64,000 bases of DNA from Endomychus coccineus (GCA_958510875.1 OY294069.1:157975111-158039110), one strand, 5' to 3'. Positions 1 to 11,680 are shown, counted from the stretch's first letter. Numbers and translations: made by a program. The notes: generated by a model not told the origin, from the letters alone.

Positions 1-213
1 TTTATACAATTCGAACCTTCTAATTTCGATAGGCCAAGTGAAAATCCCGGAGTCTGAAGCGCTAGAGACTTCTGAGTGTTATAACATCCGTATAAAATTG
101 CGAAATTTCGTACTTTTAGAAACTTCAGATTAATTAATTTGACACAAGTAAAGTAAGACACACGTTTTAGATTCCACAACCACCCTTGACCAAGGTAATT
201 TTTGATATTCCGG
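1..213 (-). mobile_element. Terminal fragment of CCGG-TIR DNA transposon
   Basis: This stretch is the reverse complement of the left end of the element at 36706-37623. It shares the terminal inverted repeat (TIR) that ends in CCGG followed by TA at 214-215. It also shares the subterminal sequence describing an 'acttctgagtgttataac' block. The element runs off the left edge of the window, so its full length cannot be seen. No coding capacity is visible. The terminal TA suggests a two-base TA target, as in the Tc1/mariner or pogo groups, but that is inference. Confidence 0.7.
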
Positions 214-343
214 TATATTTTTGCTCTTTCAAATCAATCACACACACCACTGTTCAAAGCAATTCTAGTTCACCAAACACTTTGAAAGTGATTTATTAAA
301 ATCACTGCCGAAGTTGGTTGATCAGTGACTTCACGTCTGCCTC

Positions 344-390
344 GTCTCACTGATGAGCCTAATGAGAAGGGCGGAAGAGCTGTCTGAGAC
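344..390 (+). ncRNA. Degenerate hammerhead ribozyme candidate
   Basis: The order of parts matches a type I hammerhead. Stem I pairs GTCTCA (344-349) with TGAGAC (385-390) perfectly. CTGATGA lies at 350-356, then a short stem II (GCC/GGC), then GGAA where GAAA is expected, then a short stem III around AGCTGT, with C as the base before the predicted cut. One core base (A13 in hammerhead numbering) appears changed to G, so it is probably inactive. The surrounding 216-480 has no recognisable coding sequence. Confidence 0.35.
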
Positions 391-480
391 TATAGGATAC
401 GTGTTGTCACTGTTCAACCTGGTGAACCAAAACTTTGTCTGTTGACTTTGTAACACACGAATTGTGTTAGAAATTTCATT

Positions 481-700
481 ATGCATTATGACTTTATTGA
501 TAAGAAATAATCACCCTTATCAACTAAAAATACTATTACCTTTCGGCTACCAAGTAGCCATTATCAGAGTCCTCAGTACTTTAATAGTATTTTCAGTAGA
601 TAAGGGTGATTATTTGTTATCAATAGTGTTATAGTATATCCACAGTGTGAACTCTTTATAGTTCACAAGTATGACGTCATATCATTCTTACCGTGAATGA
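481..700. mobile_element. Inverted pair of PLE-B terminal sequences
   Basis: Two copies of a Penelope-like element terminal region (family B here) face outward from about 575. The arms at 497-538 and 582-622 are near reverse complements and carry the family signature GATAAGGGTGATTATT. The minus-strand copy keeps the hammerhead core (541-570). The plus-strand copy starts inside the expected stem III loop and continues through TATCCACAGTGTGAAC (637-652), a tail also seen at 26.8 kb and 54.6 kb. There is no coding sequence. The arrangement fits the inverted partial copies known for PLE insertions. Confidence 0.65.
541..570 (-). ncRNA. Hammerhead-like core, PLE-B family
   Basis: Read on the minus strand: CTGATAA (one change from CTGATGA), a stem II GGCTAC-TTG-GTAGCC, then GAAA. 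The element's stem III is shortened, with GGTAATAG directly after GAAA. The conserved stem II but damaged core suggests a relic of the ribozyme seen better at 26889-26950 and 45442-45478. Confidence 0.45.
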
Positions 701-1611
701 AGCTTATAGGCCCATTTGACTGTCCTTAACTGACCTGTAAAACGCCAACTTGCGATAGAGTGGAGTTACCTTTTATTTGATAGACACCTTGGCAGATTAT
801 AACAAATTTCCGGTCATGTATGGTATGATCATGCTAGTGATCCGAGTGACCAAGTTTCCCAAGGCTGTTCAGTTTCCTGTTTGCCTCTATAATGAAAGGT
901 TGACTGATCACATTGTAGAAGTCATTGTTTACGTTCTAGCCACATAATTGTATATTATTGATCAAAAGCAAATCCGTACCATCGGAAACCAACACGTGAA
1001 CTTGAACGATATATCTTGAATTATACAGGTTGATTACTAGCCGGTCGGTTCTATCAAAGAACCAGGATGCTATTGCAGAATGATCTGTTGAACCACATGT
1101 GAAACATTTAGAAGTTCTTGTATTATTTACATTCAACAATTGTTAAACTCAAGATGAGTGTACCTACACGAATAGTTGATCTAAGACGGGGTTATCACAC
1201 AATCAATGAAATTTTGACCCTTCACAAAACTATAAAACCCTGATGGTGACCAATGTGGCATACTTCCTTAATGCTTATACTGAAAATTCACAAATATGGA
1301 TTCAAGCCTCACCTATGGTCACATTTATATGATTATATTATATTATATTATATCATGATTTAATAAATAACCAACCGATTGAAAAGAGGAAATTCATAAA
1401 TATTGAGGAATCAGTTTTGTCGATTCTAGATTGAGTGGGGGGGGGGGGGGACCTATTGGTCAGAATGCTAAGTCCTCATTATAAGCAGAGCCCTAGATGA
1501 TTTATAATTTAATTGGAACAAGGATGATATTGTAATTGTAAATTAAAATATATAAATTGAATAGCATCAGTGATGGAAATGTTTTCTAAACTTAAATTTA
1601 ATAAATAATAG
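701..1611. other. No gene seen; simple-sequence tracts
   Basis: I see no supported gene. The stretch holds a run of TATAT repeats near 1333-1352 and a run of 14 G at 1437-1450. The short ORF on the minus strand at 936-1139 has no recognisable motif. Confidence 0.6.
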
Positions 1612-2068
1612 AAATTCATTGCTATCAACAGAAATGACTATATTGATGAACTTGAAGTTGAATTTTTGAATACCGGTAATTACGAAAAGTTTGAATCAGA
1701 CACAATAGGTAAGTATCAGAAAGAAATCAAATAGTCACTGGTACATAGTACATAGACATAGTCAGAAAGAAGTATAAAGTTTAATTCTCATGAACCCGCA
1801 GCAACTTAAATTATATTTTTTATTAAAATTCATAATGAAAATAATCACATCAAGCCTGTAGTATCGTTTGTTACAGCCCCATCAGTTAAGATATCTGAGA
1901 AACTTTTAAAAACTATTTTAGCGACCACTAACTTTTGTCCGAAATCTAGTATCAGAAACTTTTATGATTTAATCGATAAAATCCAAAATATTGTAATCCC
2001 AGATAATACTAAATTAGTTTCATTCGACATACAAAACCTGTTCCTTAGTATATCCCCTCATACATTAT
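1612..2068 (+). pseudogene. PLE-B reverse transcriptase fragment
   Basis: The plus strand encodes a broken Penelope-like reverse transcriptase. Readable pieces, in order, include NYEKFESDTIG, then KPVVSFVTAPS (the region usually written RPIVS), then YDLIDKIQNI, then LVSFDIQNLF near 2015-2045. The last piece corresponds to the RT palm motif with its first catalytic aspartate (family form SFDVVSLF). Frames change at least twice and the sequence stops abruptly near 2068, before the YxDD motif. A homologous fragment lies at 13300-13720, so both descend from the same family. It is non-functional as it stands. Confidence 0.75.
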
Positions 2069-2194
2069 GAGGAAGGAGGGACATCAATGCAAAAGGCTAC
2101 TGATAGCTAACGTAGGTAATAACCATAATAACCAAAATTCGCCACAGCGACAAGGAAAGAGGTACTGGATATAACACTTTCGTCAGAAAAAGCA

Positions 2195-3340
2195 GATTTT
2201 AATATAGAAAATTGGCACTTGTCCGAAAAGCCTTCTTGCTTAGATCATAGACAGATCAGATTCGATCTAGTCACCCCTCCCCGAACATCAACCACTTAGC
2301 GAAACCTCAAGGAGACAAACTGGAACAGATACATATGATCACTCAACGAGGCTCTCGAAGGAAACTCCAACAACCTTGAGAGGGCAGTTAACCAAGTAAG
2401 CAAGGCAGTAATTGCAGACTACCAGGGAAGTTGCCCCAAAAAACAAGGTATCAGATAAACAAAACAGTCTGGTGGAATAAGCCCTTGGAAACCCTTAAAA
2501 GAAAAGTACACAGGCCAAAACCAACCAAGACTAGGCTGAATATAAAGCCACGTATGCAGTACAACTTCATAAAAGACAATTGTGGAAGAAGATCTGTGAA
2601 GAGGTGATGGATACCTCCACATACCTCCACCTGTTCTAGAACCTACAAAGTGCTGGCTGAGGAAGGTACTGTAAATCAAGTACGATGATGAACAAGGACG
2701 ATGATACCTACATAAAAACTTGTGAGAAAATCATACAGATGCTCATAGAGGTACATTTTCAGGCCGCAACAATTATGAATGACCAGGCCAAATAGAATTT
2801 GGTGGGCTGTAGATAAATTTCAACCATATAAATCTCCAGGAGAGGATATTCCATCTTACTCCAAGAAACCCAGGAAATTCCAATTCCATTCCTATGTAAA
2901 ATATTCAAGGCTTGCATAGCTATTCGGCACATACCTAATGAGTGGCAAAAAGGGAGTGATTTATATACCCAAGGTGGGTAGACTACATGACACGACACCC
3001 AAGTCATACTGACCAATTGTCTAGTGTCCTTCCTGCTTGACAAACTGGAAAGACTAGTAGACAGATTCATGAGGCAAGAGGTTTCATCAACAAACCCCCT
3101 CAACGAACACCAATACGCGAATCAGCCAGAAAACTCAACAGATTTGGTACTTGATGTTCTTAACAGACTACTAACAACATCCCTTGAGGATAAAGAGATA
3201 GCCATTGCAACGTTTGTCGACACCGAGGGTGCCTTCAACAATGCACCAACAAAGTCAATTACCAAGGCTCTATAAAGAAAAGGGGTTCAATCCCTCCTGT
3301 GCCAGTGCATAAACGCCAGTCTGGAAAAAACTCTCCCTTG
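2195..3340 (+). pseudogene. R1-like LINE: endonuclease end and RT start
   Basis: This is a frame-shifted non-LTR retrotransposon relic on the plus strand. It begins with the end of an apurinic-type endonuclease (LDHRQIRFDLVTP, matching the family SDH motif). A linker follows (TNWNRY, NQVSKAVI). The RT follows with readable PYKSPGEDG-like, SYRPISLSS-like and HEHQYA-like blocks, then EIAIATFVDTEGAFNNAP (about 3199-3250), the RT motif A form common in R1/LOA-type LINEs. The reading frame breaks near 3275 and nothing after motif A is recognisable. It is non-functional. Clade placement rests on motif style only. Confidence 0.7.
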
Positions 3341-4369
3341 TTAAATTTGTATAATTAGATTTTCCGTTTGCTACCAGTTTATCGTTTAATCAGATGGGTT
3401 AAACCAAATTGGGTAAAATCTAAAATACCAATAACCATCTACCCTAAGATTATCATGAAAGTTATATATTAGGTTACCTCTTTTGTAGTAAGTTAGTACT
3501 TATAGTAATATTTGTTTGAAGAAGTCACAATGTTAGCGGAACTATAGTTTCATTTATTTATTAAATTAGTAAAAATCGAGATTTTAATAGTTGATTTTAT
3601 TCAATTTAATTATATTATATCACATACTACAGTTCTTCTTTTATAAATAGTTGTTATTAGCACTTTCGGAAAGTGGTGTTGGTTAATATTTGAAAAGTAA
3701 GTAATACCAAGTATTATTTTATGTACAAATTATTAATGGCGTCATCCTGTTGCTTTGAGAATCTAGATCAAGACTAAGGACATACATGAATTGTTCTGAA
3801 ATTTTAAAGCCATTTAAAGCCAGACATTAGAGGTAAAACATCCGGCGAGAAAATATAAGTCCCACACAATGGTGTGATTCCGATGAGAAATTCTGTTATC
3901 TGTTCTTCCCGCGGCTGAAACAGCCTTGCTATAAAGTTACATGCAACTTCTTCTACAAGGAAATGTTTGATTTAACAGGACCGGACTGTAACGTATAAAA
4001 ACTTTTATGATTTCACTATATATAGTGTTAAATGTACAAAATTTTTCAAATCCATACGACCAATAGGTGCAATCGTCATCCATAGTGGGTTATGCACACA
4101 CAAGCAGAACTCAGAACGGACATAACCGCGAAAACTCGAAACATTTTTTGGGCAGATTGCAATATTTCCCTTATACTAAGTATAGTGAGAGAAAAGAAAA
4201 TAGCATCCCTCGATCATTTGGAAATTATAGTTTCTCTCCTCTTTGCTGATCATAGTTAACGTAACAAAAATAAACTCTAAACGCAGATACAGATTTGTTT
4301 ATTTATTTGTGAACAATCAAATGCCATTCCAAATCAAAGATAATAGGCCACAAAATTCACGTGCTTCCT
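3341..4369. other. No gene seen
   Basis: AT-rich sequence without a supported feature. The 60-residue plus-strand ORF at 4067-4249 has no motif I recognise and no clear regulatory context. Confidence 0.5.
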
Positions 4370-4740
4370 ATGTTCAGTATGATGGAAAAGGGTCGAAATT
4401 TGAACTTTGAAACTTTTAAAAGATCGTAATAGCCACAAACCGAGTCGAACACTGTTTCAAAATACTTAATTTTCGATAAATCGAATGACGTTCACGTGAG
4501 AAGCGCGTAGCTCGCGAGTTAAAAAAGTGTAATTTGGTTGTACCTAATACGGCTTTACGACGACTTTTCGCGTGCCGTTTTTATTCCATGTAGTTAGATT
4601 GGGTATCGGACCGTGCCCGACGGCCTTCTTTTTTCGATAAATGTCCATTAATTAGGAAAATTTAATTAAAATAGAAAGAGGTACTCTCAGTCCTCGGCTA
4701 CGCGCGTTTAACGTGCGACGTAGCAAAGGGAATTTATTAT
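4370..4740 (-). mobile_element. Core of CCGG-TIR element, diverged copy
   Basis: This is the reverse complement of about 37080-37470, inside the TIR element at 36706-37623. The aligned block is unusually CpG-rich for this window and includes matching GTGCCCGACGGCC and CGTGAGAAGCGCGTAG segments. The copy at 37 kb is open over 111 codons. Here the same frame has a one-base deletion and two stops, and the changes are not mainly at third positions. I therefore read the block as conserved non-coding TE sequence and not as a gene. No TIRs are found at the edges here. Confidence 0.65.
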
Positions 4741-4756
4741 CCACTTAAAGTACCGA

Positions 4757-4790
4757 GGTCGGCTACCAAGTAGCCATCATCAGAGTACAG
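4757..4790 (-). ncRNA. Hammerhead-like relic, PLE-B family
   Basis: On the minus strand: CTGATGA, stem II GGCTAC-TTG-GTAGCC, then GACC in place of GAAA. The core is therefore broken. It is joined directly to the internally deleted mariner at 4797. Confidence 0.45.
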
Positions 4791-4796
4791 TACTAG

Positions 4797-5236
4797 CAAG
4801 TCTAGAGAATATGGTGGATGGCGAACCAATTCGTAGCGCAATTCATGCACTTTTGCCATTGCGACTGCGGACCTGTGCGCCGGTGCGTTGTCTTGGTGTA
4901 TGCAATTATGGATATTATCCACGATTTTTGGCGTTGTAAGCTCAATTGAACTAGCAAAACGTTCGGCGTCCTTTGGGGTCATACTACCACAACGAAAATC
5001 AGTGAACCACTTGTGAATCGTTCCAATCGATGGTGAAGAGTCCCCATAATGTTTAATCAAGACGCAAAATTCACTTCTTACTAAAATCTTCAAGGTTGCT
5101 TGTTTTCGATGGGTGTCAGAACAGAACTGAGTGACATATCAGTCTGAAAATGTTAATATGTTCTAGTTAAATGTCACATGGGATTTTCGATTGTGGCGCC
5201 ATCTGTTTTATTTTTCAGGTACTTTTAACCTTGACC
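4797..5236 (-). pseudogene. Mariner transposase, internally deleted (copy 1)
   Basis: A minus-strand mariner-family relic with an open frame of 118 codons (4737-5093) that is a deletion product. The N-terminal DNA-binding part (IGTIHKWFTDFRCGSMTPKD, then TTPKIVDNIH) is fused directly to the region around the second catalytic aspartate (HQDNAPAHRSAVAMAK). The part containing the first aspartate (VTVDETW in other copies) is missing. The end with PPYSLDLL runs into PLE-B sequence, so the C-terminus is also lost. The terminal region TTTTTCAGGTACTTTTAACCTT (5209-5230) is the outer TIR. It cannot encode a working enzyme, but one ITR is kept. Confidence 0.8.
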
Positions 5237-5242
5237 TCGCAG

Positions 5243-6135
5243 CATATCCACAGTGCGAACTTTCTTATAGTTTATTATTCTGAATTTGTTAACTATTCAA
5301 TATACGAACCAAGAGCAACATGAAATAATTTGAAAAATAAGCCGCGGATACCGAACTGGATTCTTCCATACTCATATCACGGTAATTTTCATTCCAATGA
5401 ACGAACCTCGATATATTTTTTCGTACTTAAATGATCTTAAGCGATGCCGAATGGTTTAAATATGGTGTAATTTCACGTAGGAATAAAAACTAGCTTTGAG
5501 CTGATTATTTGAACGGTCGACAAATTCCTGATTTGATATGAAAGTCTCGTTAAAATGCCGTGAGAACGGGTTCGAAGATAGTCACTGAATACTTATGAGA
5601 TCGATATTTTTGATAAATTAATAAAAACGTTATTAAAGAGATTTAATGAAATAATTATTGCCGATGAAAAACTGCAGTTGACGAATAAGCTTCAAAATTA
5701 ACTGTTTTAAACTAACTATCAATAGTATATGGTAACATCACATTTGAATTGACTTTATAGAAGAAGGTATAACTTTAAAAGTTACTGTGTCTTATACCAA
5801 TACATTTTAACTTCAAAGCAAGCCATTACGGCCAGAGATCTAAAAACTACTTCGAAGACAGGATTCCTGGAATGTGGAAATAATGGCGGAATGAGAACCT
5901 ATTCTATGCCTATTTATTCTAGATGGATATTGTTTCTTCCTCACGCCTGACTCTCTCCAGGCCACTGAATGTCAACATAGAGATAGAGCCAAATATACCA
6001 AAAGAAAGTATAACCTAATTCGGAAAATTATATTATTCCATTTATTCGCAAACAAATAATTAAATGTTGAAGAATAAAATTTTATTGATAGAAGTATTCT
6101 GCGCTATAGATCGCAGGTTTAGTCATGCTAATTCT
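5243..6135. other. PLE-B tail fragment, then no gene seen
   Basis: ATATCCACAGTGCGAAC (5244-5260) is a stray copy of the PLE-B tail. The rest to 6135 is AT-rich and without recognisable features. Confidence 0.5.
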
Positions 6136-7329
6136 CAGTGGCATAACTACTTAATTCGCCCCCTCCCCTTCAGTGCCCCCCTATAATATTTATAATATGT
6201 TTTCCATACAATCATTTATTTTGTAATTCCAAACAAACAAATAAATTTACCTAAGGATTTTAATAATGAATAATTAATCCATACCGATCATCTATTTAAT
6301 TAATTAAATAACAATTAATAATAATTCCCTACTAGTCATTTAAAAATTTTATTCTTAATTATTAATACAGTTGAATTTGTTATATGCAAGAATCATAAAA
6401 ATGTGATACATTTAATGATAAAATTACTTATTAAAAACTAAAATATTTTTTAAAATGAACCTTCAAATTTTTATCTAAAGAACGATAAAGATGAAAATTT
6501 TTTACTTAAATAATACTTTATTCAGTAATAAAAATAAATAGATACATATTTGATTTGCTTTAAATTTGAACTACGATTGTAAATGAAAAAAAGAAAGAAA
6601 AAAATCATAAACTTAAGCAAAATTTCCAAAAGTTATTGATGATTAAAATTTTTGAATTGAAAAATTTTACAATAAGGCGCTTAGTAAATTTCATCAAAAA
6701 ATGCTGAAAAAGATAATTTCTTCTTAACAAAACTTTATTTATTAAAAGAATATTTATTTTTCATAATTCTTTTTCTATACTAATAAAATACAGTTAAATA
6801 GTAATCTCTAAAAAATAATGAAAATAAATATATTTCTTCAAAGTTTAAATCAAAAAATCATTAAAGTAAAGCCATTTTGAATACTTTAATGATAAATAAA
6901 TATCTATTTATACTTTTCATTTATTTAATTGATAAAATAAAAATTAATAATAGTTCCCCACAAGTTATTTTGGAATGTAATTCTTAATCATAAATAGAAA
7001 TGAATTTTTTATATTCAAAAACCATAATAATTTAATAAATTTATCAATAAAATTACTTATGAAAAATTACAATAACGATTAAGATGCGTAGGGAAATATA
7101 TTTTTTTATAAATATTCATGGAGATAAACATTGATTCAAGTACTAAAAAATATTAAATATTTAATAAGAACATAATGTTGATAAGAAATTATTTACATAT
7201 TATGTTGAATGCTTATTCTTTACTATCAGATTTACATCTGAAATATTGGAATATAGGACTATTTGAGCTCCCTTTTCTTCAAGCCTCACGCATTGAGCAT
7301 TGGCTTGCGTAGTTATAGCTACGCCACTG
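6136..7329. mobile_element. Non-autonomous hAT-like element
   Basis: The ends are CAGTGGCATAACTAC (6136) and, in inverse, TAGCTACGCCACTG (to 7329). CAGTGGCGTAACTA is a terminal signature found in many hAT transposons. The flanking 8-mers CTAATTCT (6128-6135) and CTCATTGT (7330-7337) agree at six of eight positions, as expected for an old 8 bp target duplication. The interior is extremely AT-rich and non-coding. A segment near 6298-6450 reappears diverged near 6915-7075, suggesting an internal tandem duplication of roughly 620 bp. It has no transposase. Confidence 0.65.
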
Positions 7330-7337
7330 CTCATTGT

Positions 7338-10033
7338 ATTTTAATGTGTCTGTTTTGAAACTAATTTTTATGGTTTTCATAGAACTGAATACTGAATTAA
7401 GCATTACTTATGAATAAGTGTGAAGTTTCTATTGATTTCGAAGGTCGGTGAAACTGATTGGGAAAATAAAACGAGAAAAAAAGAACCTGTTTTTAGGTAG
7501 CATGGGCGAGGCTTTTATTTGATAAGCCGATCGTTGTTGTTTTTCAGAGGTGTTGTGTTTCGCGGCTCGATTATAGTAATAATGTCGTATGCAGAGTTCT
7601 AGGTCACAGATTTGTCCAAGGATGTCTCGAATTTAATATTGCCAAATGTTACCAACCTTTTACCAACGCTGAAGTTGAAACTGAATATGTGTAAAAACTA
7701 ATCCAGCCGGGGAAAGCCGGTAGTAATCAAGTATGTGTACAAGTACAAGTATGGTTATATGAGTTTCTATTTTTGAAGATAAAGAAGATTTATCATTATT
7801 TGCAACTCTGAACGTTTTACGAAAATGTAGAGAGAGGGAAAAGAAATGTCTTGCTTGTTGATAGAATTTGTTTAAGAATAAATTATCAATATATAGCGGA
7901 AAATATGTTCACTATTGAAAACACATTCTTCTGCATCTGCATTTCTAGTGGTACGCTTTCTGTCACAATCGGCTCTTTTCGACAAAAATGTGCCATTTTC
8001 TTGTTGATATAATCGAGCGAATACGTTTTTGAAGAGAGCTCGACCATTCGGAAATGCTTTTTGGTAAAGTCAAAGCTTTACGACTGCAACCATTCGCTTT
8101 GCCGTACATGAAATGCATATCGGCCATTTCAGAAAATGTGTACTCTGCTATAATGTTAGAGCAAAAATTAAAACACTTGTGTTATTAAATGATAATGATC
8201 GGAATCACAAAATTTTCCAAATAAAGCTATACCAAAACTAAAAGTTAAGTCAACGACGTGACAGATATTGCCATCAAAATTAAATTGTCATACCGATGTT
8301 TCAAAGCTTTGACTATTTTATTCTTTTTAGTTAATTCATTTATTATCTTAAATAAGAGATTGCACTATCCTTTTTAAATAGGTTTTCTCGAAAACGGTTC
8401 ATCTGGCAGAAATTTTCAAGACTATTTATTTGGTGAAACATTAGCCCAAAACTATATATATTGAATTATTAGGATTGTACCCAGAAATGTATTACTCCAC
8501 AAGATTGTTAGTTAATTAACCAGTGACTAGCGCCTGAACTCTGAAGAAGCAAACAATAAAGTCGCGAAACGTAAGCAAAGACGCAACACATTTTGTATGT
8601 CCAATACCCAACAATCTTGTGACGTATAGCTATTTAAATAACGAAAAATGATGCGATTTAAACTAAAGCAGAAAATGTATTAGATGTGGAGCGTAGCGCC
8701 GTCCCCGGTGAGGAATTTCGTCGACTGGTAAATATTAAATTCTTGCATCGATGATAGTTCTATTACCAAAATTGGAAGACTGGCATAATACGGTTCCTGA
8801 GATATGAAACGAAAACCACCTTTTGGCCCCATGTTTAAAATACGGTAGCTCTTTATTGAAGCATTTCCGGACATATATTTTTCCTATTTTTTCGTGTTTA
8901 ATCACCTTCTGAAATTTGGCATATGAATTTCCGGACACCTAGTTTTCTCGATAACCAACATACTTAGTAAAACTAAAAAAAAATATAGTTCATGTCCTGA
9001 TATCGAAAATTTATTTGAATGGACAACACATGTGTTTCACAACTCTTCAATATTTATTTTATGTAGTTATTATTTATGTTTTGCTATCAGGTGAACTGTC
9101 AAAATCATTAAAACAAAGTATGTACTATCAACCTTACTTCCATGATACCACAGAGTAATTAATTTAATGTGACCTTATTATAATGTACCTAACTATGGTC
9201 CAATTTTGTAGCTCGGTTTTGTCTTCTATCATTCTAAAATGATGTAATATTTAGGAATGAAGGTGAATTGAATGATATTCCCTCATACTTTTATTGTACT
9301 GCTTCCCTATTCATTCCTCCATGAAGCGCATTCCTGCAACAGGTTTCATCAGGAACTCGCTTGAACTGAAATAATTCACTTCCAGGAACGTCTGATCTCC
9401 TGGTAGATCGTGCTGTGGCAAACATCGACTCGTTCCTGAAGTTCGTGGCCTGCAGCAGCAGACAGCGATTTTAACGACGGCGGCACGTGTTTGTATCGTT
9501 GAATTGATCATTCGTTTTAATTCTCGTCATTTTCCTGCTGCATACCATCGTAACCGTGAGACTGTGGCACTGATGCGTTACATACAACCCACAGCCCACT
9601 ATATGATGAGTTTCTTTGTTTATTACACATTCTCACATGCCACTAGGCTGGTTCATTAGGAGGATAGCATTTTAATAGATGATAATTTGAATGAGCTTTA
9701 ATCATTAATTTTCGATCCACCCTAAAAGAGCTAGAAATCCTGAGAATAAGTTAAATGCTGCCGTTTTAAAAGCCCTGCTTACCCATATTTTTATATTTTA
9801 CACGTTGTCAAGGAAGGAATCAAGGTTTGAGTCTTTCACAGTATTTCCATATTGAAGGTTAACCGGCCTTGATCATAAATATAATATAATAATTAACTAG
9901 GAACATTCCTTTTTAAAGTACTAATTGGTGGAATTGGTCAAGACCAACAAACAGTAAACGGGTCGTGTAATCACTACATAAAATAACAGATACAAGGAAG
10001 TAATGAAACATTCGCAAAATTTGGAATGTACAA
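7338..10033. other. No gene seen; possible repeat relics
   Basis: Nothing is firmly supported. CTCTGAAGAAGC...GCGAAACG near 8540-8570 resembles the degenerate PLE terminal motif but cannot be folded convincingly. A GC-richer block at about 9311-9560 has a 66-codon minus-strand ORF without a recognisable domain. The overlapping minus-strand ORFs at 8680-8938 share no motif I know. Confidence 0.45.
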
Positions 10034-10600
10034 TACGAGGACAAGGTGAAAAGTCCCTGAAAAATTGAACAAGAAATGATTTATTTGGTCAAAATGACAG
10101 GAGTATGCAAAGAAAGGGTCTGCAAATATTGAGGAAAAAACTACGAGGGCAAAGAACCAATTTATTTAGTCAAAACTTATTTTATTTCTCAACATAATCT
10201 CCTCGTAGCCCGTTTTTCTAATCTTTCGATCCCTTTCAAATAATACGACTTCGACAGTCATTCAAAATAGGCGTTTGTTTCAGCGATGACCTCATCGTTG
10301 GAAGCAAATGAAGAGTCCCCATAATATTTAACAAGCGATGCTTTGGTTTGCATAATGTTTTTTCCAAGCAAGAAAATTTTGTTGTTAATCAAGACGCGAA
10401 ATTCACTTTTTTCATGCTTACAAAAATCTTCAAGATTACTTGCTTTCGATGGGTGTCAAAACAGAACTGAATAACATATCAGTGTGAAAATGTTAATGCG
10501 TTCTACTTAAAGATGGTACATCACAAATGTCACAAGGAATTTTCGATTGTGGTGCCATCTGTTTTATTTTTCAGGGATTTTTCTTCACTTTGCCTTCGTA
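10034..10600 (-). mobile_element. Mariner, internally deleted, with doubled left end (copy 2)
   Basis: The left terminus TACGAGGACAAGGTGAAAAG starts at 10034. A second, partial left terminus (TACGAGGGCAAAGAA) starts near 10141, so the end is duplicated or a second copy is nested. The right terminus ends TTTGCCTTCGTA at 10600. Between them only short pieces of the transposase C-terminus (10230-10300) and N-terminus (10310-10440) remain, with the catalytic centre deleted. It keeps both ends and no enzyme, which is the usual structure of an internally deleted, non-autonomous mariner. Confidence 0.75.
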
Positions 10601-10769
10601 TATACGATATATTCATATTGTTGGATATCATAGAAAAGCCTCACTCCTCAATTTCTATTCAATAATACAGCTCTCGTTTAAATATAAATTGAATCAATAT
10701 TTAAAATATAAAACAATTTTAATTCACATAAGTGGCATGATTATAAATCACATTCAGCGAACAAACATT

Positions 10770-10792
10770 ATTATTTATTTATTTATTTATTT
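10770..10792. repeat. (ATTT)n microsatellite
   Basis: About five tandem TTTA units are visible in the sequence. Confidence 0.8.
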
Positions 10793-10959
10793 CACAAGAA
10801 CAAACATGTTACAATCACCTAATTACATGCTCTAGAGTTATATAAAAGGCGTCCAATAATAATTAATGAAATCAAACCATATATAAAAAACAAAAAAAGT
10901 ACACACACACCAAAAACTTCCATATACCAATTTTGAAAAGAATGGGACCAAAACTCGTC

Positions 10960-11680
10960 CGCCATCTTAGCTGCCATCTTGAATTTTTGACTTTTGAGCT
11001 AATAATTATAATCTCTCACCATAATCACAAAAATCGTTCGTCATCTTAGCCGCCATCTTGAATGTTTGAATTTTGAACGCGTGGAGACTGTATCACATGG
11101 TGTATAACGTAATGGAAAGCTATCTTAATAAAATGTTCTCGCTTCGGCTGCATTGCCATTAGGTTTTCCGTTAGTCCAGGCAACGAACCGGAAAAAAAAG
11201 ACATGTAGGTCAGAATCGAAAAATTTCGATTCGTAGGGTTATCAGGATCATTCATAACACATAAAACCTCACAGGTCCCCCTCCTTGGGCACCAGAAATG
11301 GTCAAAACTTGCCGATTTTCCACCCCCAGAGTTGATTAAAAGTAAATCTGACGTCAAAATCGTGATCAGCGATCCAAAAACCCCACTTGGGTGGCAATAT
11401 ATATTGCCAAAATAATCTATAAGGGTGCAGAATTGCTAATTTGATCGATTCTCCACCCCCAGAATTGATTTCAAGTAAATCTGACGTCAAAATCGTGATC
11501 AGCGACCCAAAAAGCCCCCTTGGTGCATTTTAAATTCGAAATTACCCTTTTTGGGGCCAAGGGGGGGGAGAGTGACCGGTGAGGTTTTATGTGTAATGAA
11601 TGATCCTGATAACGATAACGAATCGAATCCCATAAAAATTTTTCGATTCTGACCTACATGTTTTTTTTTTATTACAGCTG
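10960..11680. repeat. Palindromic repeat with internal tandem units
   Basis: An outer pair of inverted arms (about 11200-11272 and 11580-11662) shares ACATGTAGGTCAGAATCG-type sequence and its complement. Between them a roughly 75 bp unit containing TCTGACGTCAAAATCGTGAT occurs twice in direct orientation (11316-11391, 11449-11523; spacing about 133 bp). To the left, 'GCCATCTTGAAT' occurs twice (10970-10990, 11050-11065). The minus-strand ORFs here follow the repeat and are unlikely to be genes. Similar 'GCCATCTTG...AAATCGTGATCAGCG' repeats are, to my knowledge, common in hemipteran genomes. Confidence 0.6.

Noticed and set aside
8533..8580. Possible hammerhead near 8.55 kb (CTGAAGAAGC...GCGAAACG...AAAGACG)
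   Set aside because: CTGATGA is not present and stem II does not pair. At best it is a worn PLE end.
11046..11490. Two overlapping minus-strand genes near 11.2 kb
   Set aside because: Both follow the palindromic and tandem repeat exactly and share the repeated MTSDLL start because of the duplication.
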